A stretch of DNA of 64,000 nt, from contig NZ_CP110921.1 in the NCBI RefSeq assembly GCF_026247885.1, positions 2,165,001 through 2,229,000 on the forward strand, given 5' to 3'. This DNA is from Methylococcus mesophilus. GTDB lineage: Bacteria; Pseudomonadota; Gammaproteobacteria; Methylococcales; Methylococcaceae. Position numbers and translations under genes: made by a program. Numbering within the stretch: position 1 is the first letter of the stretch; every line of letters starts with the position of its first letter. The notes beneath the pieces were generated by a model. The model worked only from the letters and a program-made list of their open reading frames with translations. It ran no database searches and was not told the origin of the DNA. Shown one piece after another: positions 54,368 to 62,279 of this stretch.

Positions 54368-55540
54368 ATGATCGTAACGAATAAGCGGTGCGCTTCCCTT
54401 CGTTCAGCGCACCCTATGGCCCTGATCGGGACGCTGTACGAGGCGGCACTGGAGCCGGAGCTGTGGCCGGAGGCGTTCGCCGGGTTATTGCGGCGGGTGG
54501 ATGCGCAGGTCGGGCAGCTTGGTTTCGTGGACCGGAGCAGCGGACAGATCACCCATTCGATCGCGTGGGGGACCGAACTCGACCCGGAAGCCAGTGCAAA
54601 GGGGGACGCCGAGTACGTCGCCTATTACGGCGCAATCGATCCACGCCTAGCGACAATGGCACGCATGGGAGTGAGAGAGTGGATGCTGGACCACCAGCAT
54701 TTCGACGAGGCTTTCTACCGCCGCAGCGAGTTCTTCAACGACTTTCTGTTCCGCTATGGTGTGCGCTACATGTTCGCCACACGCCTCAGCGATCTGGAAC
54801 GGCACTCGATCTTCCTGGGCACAATGCGCTCCTTGGGCAGCACGCCGTTCGGCGAGGACGACATCCGGCGGCTGAAACGGGTCGAAACCCATCTGGCACG
54901 CCCCGCCCGGCTTTACCACAAGTCCGAAGACCTGCGGCTGAAGCTGGACGGCGGCTTGCGGGCCTTGGATACGCTGGATTTCCCGGCGCTGATCGCGGAT
55001 GGAACCGGCACGATCCGCTTCGCCAATGCGGCGGCGGAGGCCCTGCTGAGCACCCCGGCCGGGCTGTCGGTGCGCAGCGGCAGGCTGGTCCACGCCCTTC
55101 CCCGCGACAACGCGCTGCTGAACACCCTGATACGCGATGCCGCCGCGGGCAAAGGCGGGGGGATGCGGCTGCCGCGCGGCGGGGAGCGCCCGGACCTGCA
55201 TCTGTCGATGGCGCCGTTGTCGGCCCGCTCGCGCTTGGCGGCGCCCTGGCAAACGCCGCTGGTCCTGCTGCTGGTGTCCGACCCGGCGGCCCAGCGCGTG
55301 CCGCCGGAACAGCTCTTGCGCCTCTTGTTCGGGCTGAGCCCGGCGGAGGCGCGCCTGGCCGGGGCGCTGGTCCGGGGCCTGAGCCCCGGCGAGTACGCGG
55401 CCGATAGCGGACTGTCGCTCAGCACGGCGCGCACCCAGGTCCGCCGCCTATTCGAGAAAACCCATACCCGCCGTCTGGCCGAACTGGTGAAGCTGCTGGC
55501 CTCGCTGCCGGCGGTCAGGGTGGATTGGGAGGGCGGGTGA
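54368..55540 (+). CDS. LuxR-type transcriptional regulator (paralogue of 38875-40053)
   Basis: 390 residues. N-terminal LIGTLYEAALEPELWPEAFA and VDAQVGQLGFVDRSSGQITH resemble the other LuxR protein of the window. A central PAS-like segment reads FPALIADGTGTIRFANAAAE, and the C-terminal helix-turn-helix FGLSPAEARLAGALVRGLSP and LSLSTARTQVRRLFEKTHTR. The ATG at 54368 directly follows the brnA stop; ATG 54416 (MALIGTLYEAAL) fits the paralogue better and may be the true start. The target is unknown. Confidence 0.83.
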   Translation: MIVTNKRCASLRSAHPMALIGTLYEAALEPELWPEAFAGLLRRVDAQVGQLGFVDRSSGQITHSIAWGTELDPEASAKGDAEYVAYYGAIDPRLATMARMGVREWMLDHQHFDEAFYRRSEFFNDFLFRYGVRYMFATRLSDLERHSIFLGTMRSLGSTPFGEDDIRRLKRVETHLARPARLYHKSEDLRLKLDGGLRALDTLDFPALIADGTGTIRFANAAAEALLSTPAGLSVRSGRLVHALPRDNALLNTLIRDAAAGKGGGMRLPRGGERPDLHLSMAPLSARSRLAAPWQTPLVLLLVSDPAAQRVPPEQLLRLLFGLSPAEARLAGALVRGLSPGEYAADSGLSLSTARTQVRRLFEKTHTRRLAELVKLLASLPAVRVDWEGG

Positions 55541-55644
55541 GACGCCAGCATCGTCGGATAATGGCCGAACGAAGAGAGACGCATCACTCGCGCGGCTGCA
55601 CTCGAACTATGCGCTTCCTTGCGTCAGCACATATCCTAACAGTG

Positions 55645-56991
55645 CTAACAATCATCCATCGCTTGAACCAAAGCCTTCAATCGCCCGGCAATTTCTACCG
55701 GATAAGCCGGCACCGGTGACAGCCGGCGTAACGCTTCCGGCAGGCGGCCAAGCTGTTCGATCGCATGGGACCGAACGGTCTGCAACGGCGGACTCGCTCC
55801 GAGCCGGCGGCCGCTGCGCATCACCGGACGCAGCAGGGGCTCCCCCGGCTGCACGTCGTCGACAAGCGTCAGGCTGTCCCGCCGCATTTTCCCCTCGTCG
55901 TCGTAATACCGGTAAACCTGTTTCCGGCCGGGCCAGGTCGCCTTGCCTTCCGAACGCTTGCGCCGGGGGACGCTAGCGTATTCCTGGAGCTTGTAAGCAC
56001 AGTCGAGATAGGGTGCGTCGGACGAGGTGTCCATGCGGGTGCCGATGCCGTAGCCGTCGATCGGCACGGCTTCCGCGGTGTGCCCGGCCAGGAGGTATTC
56101 ATCGAGGCTGCCGCTGGCGAAGATACTGACTTGGCCGAGGCCGCCGCGGTCGAGGATACTCCGGACCCGGCGGGCGTGCTCGGCCAGATCGCCGCTGTCG
56201 AGGCGCACGCCCTGGATGCGGATTCCTCTCCCGGCCAGGCGTTCGGCCAGGGGGATGAGCTTTTCCGCCGCGGCTTCGGTGTCGTAGGTGTCGATCAGCA
56301 GCACCAGGTTGTCCGGCTGGGCGAGGGCGAAATGCTCGAAGGCGGTGAGTTCGTCGTCGTGGGCCTGGATGAAGGAATGGGCCATGGTGCCGTACAGCGG
56401 GACGGCCCAAAGCCGGCCGGCCAGCACGTCGGAGGTGCCGGAGAACCCGGCGAGGCAGGCGGCGCGCGCCGCCAGAAGTCCCGCTTCGGCGCCGTGGGCG
56501 CGGCGGAGGCCGAAATCCACCAGCAGCCGGCCCGGCGCGGCCAGGGTCATGCGCGCCGCCTTGGATGCGATGAGGGTCTGGAAATGCAGCAGGTTGATGA
56601 GCCGGGTTTCGGCCAGTTGCGCCTCGGGAAGGGGCGCCGTCACCCGCAATATCGGCTCGCCGGGGAAGAACACCGTGCCTTCCGGCATAGCATCGACGTC
56701 GCCGCTGAAGCGCAATGCGGCAAGGGCGTCGATGAAATCCGGCGCGAACCGTCCGCTGGCACGCAGCCACTCGACCTCGTCACGCTGGAACCGCATGCCT
56801 TCCAGAAAATCCACCGCCTGTTCCAGCCCGGCCGCGACCAGGAAATTGCGCTTGGGCTCGGCTCCGCCGGGAAGCTTGCGCACGAAAAATTCAAAGACTG
56901 CGGTCTCGTTCATCCGCTGGGCGTGATAGCCCTGCAGCATCGTCAACTGATAGAGATCGGTGAGCAACAGGCTGTCGACCGGCAGACTCAT
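55645..56991 (-). CDS. pncB: Nicotinate phosphoribosyltransferase
   Basis: Converts nicotinate and PRPP to nicotinate mononucleotide. 448 residues beginning LLLTDLYQLTMLQGYHAQRM. Catalytic and binding segments include VDFGLRRAHGAEAGLLAARA (the His autophosphorylation region lies in YGTMAHSFIQAHDDELTAFE), LLIDTYDTEAAAEKLIPLAE, GVRLDSGDLAEHARRVR and IDGYGIGTRMDTSSDAPYLD. The start overlaps the pncA stop (ATGA), so the salvage pair is translationally coupled. Confidence 0.95.
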   Translation of the reverse strand: MSLPVDSLLLTDLYQLTMLQGYHAQRMNETAVFEFFVRKLPGGAEPKRNFLVAAGLEQAVDFLEGMRFQRDEVEWLRASGRFAPDFIDALAALRFSGDVDAMPEGTVFFPGEPILRVTAPLPEAQLAETRLINLLHFQTLIASKAARMTLAAPGRLLVDFGLRRAHGAEAGLLAARAACLAGFSGTSDVLAGRLWAVPLYGTMAHSFIQAHDDELTAFEHFALAQPDNLVLLIDTYDTEAAAEKLIPLAERLAGRGIRIQGVRLDSGDLAEHARRVRSILDRGGLGQVSIFASGSLDEYLLAGHTAEAVPIDGYGIGTRMDTSSDAPYLDCAYKLQEYASVPRRKRSEGKATWPGRKQVYRYYDDEGKMRRDSLTLVDDVQPGEPLLRPVMRSGRRLGASPPLQTVRSHAIEQLGRLPEALRRLSPVPAYPVEIAGRLKALVQAMDDC

Positions 56992-57584
56992 TCGAAATCC
57001 TTCAGGGTAGCGAACTCTGCACCTTCCTCTCGCATCCGGGCCAGCGCGCGGCGGCCGTCCTCCGGTTCCATGTCGACGGCGCGCACAGCGTCTTCCAGGA
57101 CGACGACCTCAAAACCGAGGCGGCGTCCGTCGAGCACCGTGTGCAGCACGCAGTAGTCGGCCGCAAGGCCGCCGATGAACAAACGGCGAACGCCGATTTC
57201 CTGCAGGAGGTAGGCGAGGTCCGTCCCCTCGAAACTGGAGTAGGCTTCCTTGTCCGGCCATGTCGCCTGGGACACGATGGGAACGTCCTCGGGTAGCGCG
57301 AGACCGGGCGCAAACTCCGCTCCCGCGCGGCCGGCCACGCAGTGCAGCGGCCAGGACCCGCCCTGGGCATGGAACGAGCAATGGTCCGGCGGATGCCAGT
57401 CGCGGGTGGCAATGACGGGCAGCCCTTCCCGAACGAAGCGCGCGACGTGTTGATTCAGGACCGGTATCACCTCGTCGCCGCCGGGGACGGCAAGGCTTCC
57501 ACCTGGCAGGAAGTCGTTCTGCACGTGGACCACGATCAAGGCATCGCCCGGTGAAAGGCGGAACGCATCAGTCTCGGTGTTCAT
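56988..57584 (-). CDS. pncA: Nicotinamidase
   Basis: Hydrolyses nicotinamide to nicotinate. 198 residues. Catalytic Asp is in DALIVVHVQNDFLPGGSLAV, metal site ATRDWHPPDHCSFHAQGGSW, Lys in SQATWPDKEAYSSFEGTDLA, Cys in FIGGLAADYCVLHTVLDGRR. The ATG at 57584 with GGAG ten bases upstream is preferred over a longer frame. It forms an operon with pncB. Together with pncC near the window start, both nicotinamide and NMN recycling are covered. Confidence 0.95.
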   Translation of the reverse strand: MNTETDAFRLSPGDALIVVHVQNDFLPGGSLAVPGGDEVIPVLNQHVARFVREGLPVIATRDWHPPDHCSFHAQGGSWPLHCVAGRAGAEFAPGLALPEDVPIVSQATWPDKEAYSSFEGTDLAYLLQEIGVRRLFIGGLAADYCVLHTVLDGRRLGFEVVVLEDAVRAVDMEPEDGRRALARMREEGAEFATLKDFE

Positions 57585-57702
57585 TTTCAGCCACTCCTTC
57601 ACGATCACGGGATGATACGCCGGGCAAGGTCCGAACGGATTGAGTTTTCCGTCATCCGCCTCTATAAATGCCGCATCCATGGAACGCTGGAAGGAGAACG
57701 CC

Positions 57703-57963
57703 GTGCCGAAATACGATTATTTTTGTGAAACGAACGACCGTGTCGTGGAAGTCAGCCATCCGATGAGCGATCGTCTGGCAACCTGGGGCGAAGTGTGCGA
57801 GCGCACCGGGCTGGCTGTCGGCGATACCCCGCCCGATACGCCAGTCAAGAAGTTGATTACCGGCGGCGGCATCGTCCGCTCCGGCGCCCTCAAGAACCCG
57901 GAAGCGCCCCCCTGCCAGAGCGGCGCGCCCTGCTGCGGCGCCGGAGCCTGCGGATTCAACTGA
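57703..57963 (+). CDS. FmdB-like small zinc-ribbon protein
   Basis: 86 residues, starting VPKYDYFCETNDRVVEVSHP at GTG 57703 with AAGGAG before it. The first CxxxN replaces the usual CxxC of FmdB N-termini. The C-terminal CQSGAPCCGAGACGFN provides several Cys. Metal binding is likely; function unknown. It is divergent from pncA. Confidence 0.75.
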   Translation: MPKYDYFCETNDRVVEVSHPMSDRLATWGEVCERTGLAVGDTPPDTPVKKLITGGGIVRSGALKNPEAPPCQSGAPCCGAGACGFN

Positions 57964-57980
57964 TTGGAGGCGAAGGACTT

Positions 57981-58970
57981 TTAGGGCGCGGCCCGGTTGG
58001 CCCGCGCCTCGTCTTCGAACTTCTGCCGGTATTTCAGGATTTCGTCGACGATCTGTTCCGCGGTCTTTTCGATGTCTTTGCCGGTCGCATTTTTCTCCAT
58101 CACGAACTTGGCGGCGGCGACATAGGGGTTCATGGTCACGACCGCGCCCGGCATCTTGCTCGGGTCCTTCACCGTGCCGAACACGATGAAGGGCTGGTGC
58201 GGGTCCTTGCCGGCGAGATCGCTCACGCCGACCTGCACGTCCATGGAGGTCGCCCCGGCTCCGAAACCGATTACCGCGCGCTTGAGCCGGCTGCCTTCGT
58301 CGACCTCGGTGAACATGCCCTGCACCAGCCAGCCGTCGCGCGGCAAGGCTCCGGCCGTGGAGGCGATGCGCTGCGCCGGAACACCCTTGTCCGACAGGCT
58401 CTTCACCAGCGCGGCCGCCATGGCGTCGACGATTTCACGGGCCTTGTCGCCGGGACTCCCGGCGCCGAAGGGACTCCTCAAGCGCTGGCCGAGTCCGCCG
58501 AGCAGGCCCTGGCGCTGGGATTGAGATTGACCCGGCAGCAATCCCCTGACGCCGGGATCGCTCTGGATGTTTTCGGCATCCAGTGCGAAATCGGCGACAT
58601 ACACCGTCCTCGGCCCTTCGCCGGGCTTGACCGCGCCGAGTTGTTCGTTGCGGACCTCCACGCTGCCAAGGAGCTTGCGGGTACGATCCGCTCCGCAACC
58701 CCCGAGCGCTACACTTAAGCAAACCAGAAGTAAGAGTCTGTCTTGAAAAAGAAGATGGGGGATCGTAGGGCGGATAAGCGGCAGCGCATCCGCCAAATTC
58801 GGCTCCGCCGCTCTTCGAGTCAGCTTCGCTGCCCTTCGAGTCGGCGTTGCGGTGGATGCGCTACGCTTATCCACCCTACCTGAGCGGAGACTTTTCCTGA
58901 TTTCAACTGATTGACTTCGCTTGAATAGACTTTTCAAGACAGGTTCCAAAAGGGAAATACGGCGCGCCAT
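57981..58970 (-). CDS. DUF4410-type lipoprotein with repeat inserted in its signal peptide
   Basis: The mature part (from the lipobox SVALGGC) matches DUF4410-like lipoproteins: TVYVADFALDAENIQSDPGV, DGWLVQGMFTEVDEGSRLKR, GFGAGATSMDVQVGVSDLAG, MNPYVAAAKFVMEKNATGKD. The ATG at 58970 has a strong AAGGAGAG site and starts MARRISLLE. The next 69 codons come from a 205-bp inverted-repeat element. The hydrophobic LLLLVCLSVALGGC follows. The frame is open through the insert, giving 329 residues. Without insert and 2-bp duplication the leader would read MARRISLLELLLLVCLSVAL. Whether the product is still exported is unclear. Confidence 0.75.
   Translation of the reverse strand: MARRISLLEPVLKSLFKRSQSVEIRKSLRSGRVDKRSASTATPTRRAAKLTRRAAEPNLADALPLIRPTIPHLLFQDRLLLLVCLSVALGGCGADRTRKLLGSVEVRNEQLGAVKPGEGPRTVYVADFALDAENIQSDPGVRGLLPGQSQSQRQGLLGGLGQRLRSPFGAGSPGDKAREIVDAMAAALVKSLSDKGVPAQRIASTAGALPRDGWLVQGMFTEVDEGSRLKRAVIGFGAGATSMDVQVGVSDLAGKDPHQPFIVFGTVKDPSKMPGAVVTMNPYVAAAKFVMEKNATGKDIEKTAEQIVDEILKYRQKFEDEARANRAAP
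58738..58942. mobile_element. MITE-like element (205 bp, 12-bp terminal inverted repeats)
   Basis: Perfect 12-bp terminal repeats CTGTCTTGAAAA/TTTTCAAGACAG bound the element, and the flanks share a 2-bp AC on both sides (58943-58944 and 58736-58737, minus strand), a possible target duplication. Inside, GTAGGGCGGATAAGC and GCTTATCCACCCTAC form a larger palindrome with GCGCATCC arms. There is no coding capacity for a transposase. It is inserted near the 5' end of the lipoprotein gene. Confidence 0.75.
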
Positions 58971-59068
58971 TTACTCTCCTTGAGATTTCATAAAGCTGAG
59001 GAATTCAGACGGTTTCCGGCCACCGCCAGATGACGGCGCCTACCGGACCCGATCCGTCTCACCCTCGG

Positions 59069-59434
59069 TCAGTCGCACTCCCATAGATCCAGCGCTACCC
59101 GGTCGTGCCGCTGCGGATCGTATTTGACCGGAACCGTGCGGCCCGGCTGGGCCAGGGGAACTTCCAGGTGGGAGATGAGGGCCTTGGTTTTCGCCTCGAA
59201 CGGCGGACCCTGGTCCGGCTGCACTTCCAGCACGAATTCGGCCACGGGGTTCTGATTGATGGTGATGCCGGTATCCGCGAGGCCGACGATCCGGGCAGTT
59301 GCGGGCCTGCCGGTGCGCAGAATCTCGCAGGATTCGTTGCGTCCGCTGAACCGGTCGACGATCGTCGTGCAACCTGCAGCCGACGCGAACAGGGATAGCA
59401 GCAACCCTCGCCGAAGCAAGGCCGGTATTCTCAT
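59069..59434 (-). CDS. Small putative lipoprotein
   Basis: 121 residues. The N-terminus RRGLLLSLFASAAGCTT provides a lipobox-like AAGC. The rest (CEILRTGRPATARIVGLADT, GITINQNPVAEFVLEVQPDQ, RTVPVKYDPQRHDRVALDLW) is beta-rich and resembles the DUF3592-like extracellular domain. Starts with ATG at 59434. No partner gene; function unknown. The 98 bp between it and the previous gene are non-coding. Confidence 0.7.
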   Translation of the reverse strand: MRIPALLRRGLLLSLFASAAGCTTIVDRFSGRNESCEILRTGRPATARIVGLADTGITINQNPVAEFVLEVQPDQGPPFEAKTKALISHLEVPLAQPGRTVPVKYDPQRHDRVALDLWECD

Positions 59435-59545
59435 CGCGTTCGAACTTGTAGGAATCGGTAACGAGGTCGGGCCTGATCCGGATCAAAGAACCAATGGTGC
59501 GGACCAGGCCGGGGTATGCGGGAGGGTGCTTTCTCGACGGCCAGC

Positions 59546-60199
59546 CTATTGCGGGCTTTCTTCAAGGACATCGAGAACGAACCGCTCCAGAGCGATGGCG
59601 TTGGCGGAAGCCGTCGAATCCTGCGTGGCCGGCTCCGGTCCTTCCGCCTGCGTGGCCGCCAGCAGTAGCGGGGTTGCGACATAGGTACCGGAAGCCTTCA
59701 GATTCATGTTGATTCCCGAGAGAGAAATGATCAGGCCCAAATCATAGGCACCCTTGAGGTTGCCGTTATCCAGGACCTTGCCCGCAAATGAATTGCGGGT
59801 GATCGTCACGCTGCCGCCGCGCTGTTGGACTGCGGCGATCAGCTCCTGGAAATCGATGTCGACCTGGAACTTGGACGAGGTGAGCATCGACCAGACGCCG
59901 TGCAGATGAATGGGCTTGCCGCTGTCGAGTGGGTTGTTGATCGTCATCAGGAAGTTGTCCTGCCCATTGGCCGCCGGGGAAAATTGCATGGGCAAACCGA
60001 GCTTGAGCAAGGCGTTCAAAACGGCCACGTCCGGACTGGTAACCGAGGCCTTGGCGACATGGGGAGCGTTCAATTTGATGGCGGTAGGACCATGCGGCGT
60101 GTAGAGTCCGTGCGGCTCGGCTGCGCCGGCCGGCGGGGACATCGCCAATGAACCTGAAAGTGCAAGGAAAACGATGAGGGACGGGATTTTCTTGAACAC
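59546..60199 (-). CDS. Secreted protein of unknown function
   Basis: 217 residues from GTG 60199 (AGGAG nine bases upstream). Signal peptide: PSLIVFLALSGSLAMSPPAG. The mature part shows LNALLKLGLPMQFSPAANGQ, MTINNPLDSGKPIHLHGVWS and LKGAYDLGLIISLSGINMNL, beta-strand rich. The longer upstream frame lacks a signal and ribosome site. No family is recognised. Confidence 0.7.
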   Translation of the reverse strand: MFKKIPSLIVFLALSGSLAMSPPAGAAEPHGLYTPHGPTAIKLNAPHVAKASVTSPDVAVLNALLKLGLPMQFSPAANGQDNFLMTINNPLDSGKPIHLHGVWSMLTSSKFQVDIDFQELIAAVQQRGGSVTITRNSFAGKVLDNGNLKGAYDLGLIISLSGINMNLKASGTYVATPLLLAATQAEGPEPATQDSTASANAIALERFVLDVLEESPQ

Positions 60200-60370
60200 G
60201 GCTGCGTCTCCTGTGCTGAGTCTCACGATTTCGGCACTCGTGCATCCCTTGGCCGGTGTTGACCTTTCGCGTGAGGCTGGAATTTTTTGTGTTGGTCGCC
60301 TCAAACGACTCGACTATAGGCCCGGACAGGGAAACTCGCAACACACCGTGACGCAACGGTCCTCAAACAC

Positions 60371-60805
60371 TCAGTCGGGCAGATAATCCAGATCCAGCAC
60401 CTCCACGAGATCGAAGGGCGGCTGCACCGGGAAGGCTTCCAGCGTCAGCCCTGTCTCCATCATGGCGCTGAAGCGGGCGTTGTCGTAGGTCTCGAGAAAA
60501 CAGACGTGGAGGGCGGGCTTCAGGCTCGGGTTGGCGTCGATCAGCTTGGCGAGGCGCCTGCGCTGGTCGAGTATGGCCGACTCCCAGCGCTGCCCGTGAA
60601 ACTCGGGCTGGTGGCCCCATTTCAGCAAATGCGTCAGCAACACCTCGAGGCGCCGGGTCAGTTGCAGCCGCGCGCTGCGGCCCATGGCCTCGATTTCCTC
60701 GCAGAGATGCTCGGTATCCAGTTCCGAGAAGCGGCCGGCCTTGAGCAGTTCGGACTGTTGCAGAGTCCAGCCGAAAAAATCGCGTTCGTAGAGACTGGCG
60801 TTCAC
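60371..60805 (-). CDS. DUF29 family protein
   Basis: 144 residues, MNASLYERDFFGWTLQQSEL with the DUF29 core LDTEHLCEEIEAMGRSARLQ, LTRRLEVLLTHLLKWGHQPE and the Trp/Arg-rich WESAILDQRRRLAKLI. All-helical cytoplasmic protein of unknown role, common in multi-copy in some bacteria. GTG start at 60805 with GAGG nine bases before it. Confidence 0.88.
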   Translation of the reverse strand: MNASLYERDFFGWTLQQSELLKAGRFSELDTEHLCEEIEAMGRSARLQLTRRLEVLLTHLLKWGHQPEFHGQRWESAILDQRRRLAKLIDANPSLKPALHVCFLETYDNARFSAMMETGLTLEAFPVQPPFDLVEVLDLDYLPD

Positions 60806-60863
60806 ATGATGACCCTCGTCGTCAGGAGCGCGGGACGGGAATTTCCGCCCCGCGGATTTCCGC

Positions 60864-62261
60864 TTACCCCCTCAGGTGCTGCAGGACTTCGTCCAGCATC
60901 TTCTTGGCATCGCCGAACAGCATCCGGTTGTTTTCCTTGTAGAACAGCGGATTGTCGACGCCGGCATAACCGGATGCCATGGAACGCTTCATGACGATGG
61001 ACGTGCCCGCCTTCCAGACCTCCAGCACCGGCATGCCGGCGATGGGGCTGTTGGGGTCTTCCTGGGCGCCCGGATTGACAATGTCGTTGGCGCCGATGAC
61101 CATCGCCACGTCGGTTTCCGGGAAGTCCTCGTTGATTTCGTCCATTTCCAGCACGATGTCATAAGGCACCCTGGCTTCGGCCAGCAGCACGTTCATGTGC
61201 CCCGGCATGCGGCCGGCTACCGGATGGATAGCGAAACGCACGTTGACGCCCTTGTCCCGCAGGTGCTTGGTGATTTCATACACCGTGTGCTGAGCCTGCG
61301 CCACCGCCATGCCGTAGCCCGGCACCAGGACCACATTGCGGGCGCTGCGCAGCAGCTCCGCGGTTTCCTCGGCGCCGATCGGCTGCACCTCGCCCTCCGG
61401 CTTTGCCCCAGTTGCTGCAGTCCCCCCCTCGGTGCCGAAACCGCCGGCAATCACCGCAAAAAAATGACGGTTCATGGCCCGGCACATGATGTAGGACAGG
61501 ATTGCGCCGGAAGAGCCCACCAGCGCGCCGGTGACGATCAGGAGATCGTTCGACAGCATGAAGCCCGTGGCCGACGCCGCCCAACCCGAATAGCTGTTGA
61601 GCATGGACACGACCACAGGCATGTCGGCGCCACCGATCGCCATGACCATGTGGATGCCGAACAGCAGGGCTATGGCGGTCATGATGCCCAGCGGCACGAT
61701 GCCGGCCGCGGTCGAATCGGCGTCGAGAAACTGCTTGCCGACCACGAGGACGGCGATCAATAGCCCCAGGTTGAGCCAGTGACGCCCCGGTATCAGCATC
61801 GGCTTGCCGCTGATCTTGCCTGACAGCTTGCCGAAGGCGATGACCGAACCCGAAAAGGTCACGGCGCCGATCAGTATCCCGACGTAGATTTCCGATTCGT
61901 GGATAGTCTTCTCGACGCCGGCGAAGTGTGCGCTCGGATCGAAGTAGTTGGCGAAACCGACCAGGGCCGCCGCAAGGCCGACCAGGCTGTGCATGAGCGC
62001 AACCAGTTCCGGCATCTCGGTCATCTTGACCTTGATCGCGGCATATACGCCGACACTGCCGCCGACCAGCATGGCGATCAGGATCGGCACGTAGCTGGTG
62101 ACCTTGGGGCCCAGCAGCGTCGCCAGGATGGCGATGGCCATGCCTGCGATGCCGTAGAAATTCCCTCGCCTTGCCGTTTCCGGATGGCTCAGCCCGCCCA
62201 GGCTGAGGATGAACAGGATGGTCGCGCCGATGTACGCGACCGTAACCAAACCTTCAGACAT
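60864..62261 (-). CDS. pntB: NAD(P) transhydrogenase subunit beta
   Basis: 465 residues. The first ~260 form the proton channel with at least eight membrane helices ([60 protein letters not shown]). The C-terminal NADP-binding domain has [40 protein letters not shown] and [20 protein letters not shown]. Uses the proton gradient to make NADPH from NADH. It lies 18 nt after pntA. Confidence 0.96.
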   Translation of the reverse strand: MSEGLVTVAYIGATILFILSLGGLSHPETARRGNFYGIAGMAIAILATLLGPKVTSYVPILIAMLVGGSVGVYAAIKVKMTEMPELVALMHSLVGLAAALVGFANYFDPSAHFAGVEKTIHESEIYVGILIGAVTFSGSVIAFGKLSGKISGKPMLIPGRHWLNLGLLIAVLVVGKQFLDADSTAAGIVPLGIMTAIALLFGIHMVMAIGGADMPVVVSMLNSYSGWAASATGFMLSNDLLIVTGALVGSSGAILSYIMCRAMNRHFFAVIAGGFGTEGGTAATGAKPEGEVQPIGAEETAELLRSARNVVLVPGYGMAVAQAQHTVYEITKHLRDKGVNVRFAIHPVAGRMPGHMNVLLAEARVPYDIVLEMDEINEDFPETDVAMVIGANDIVNPGAQEDPNSPIAGMPVLEVWKAGTSIVMKRSMASGYAGVDNPLFYKENNRMLFGDAKKMLDEVLQHLRG

Positions 62262-62279
62262 GATCTTCTCCCGTCCTTG

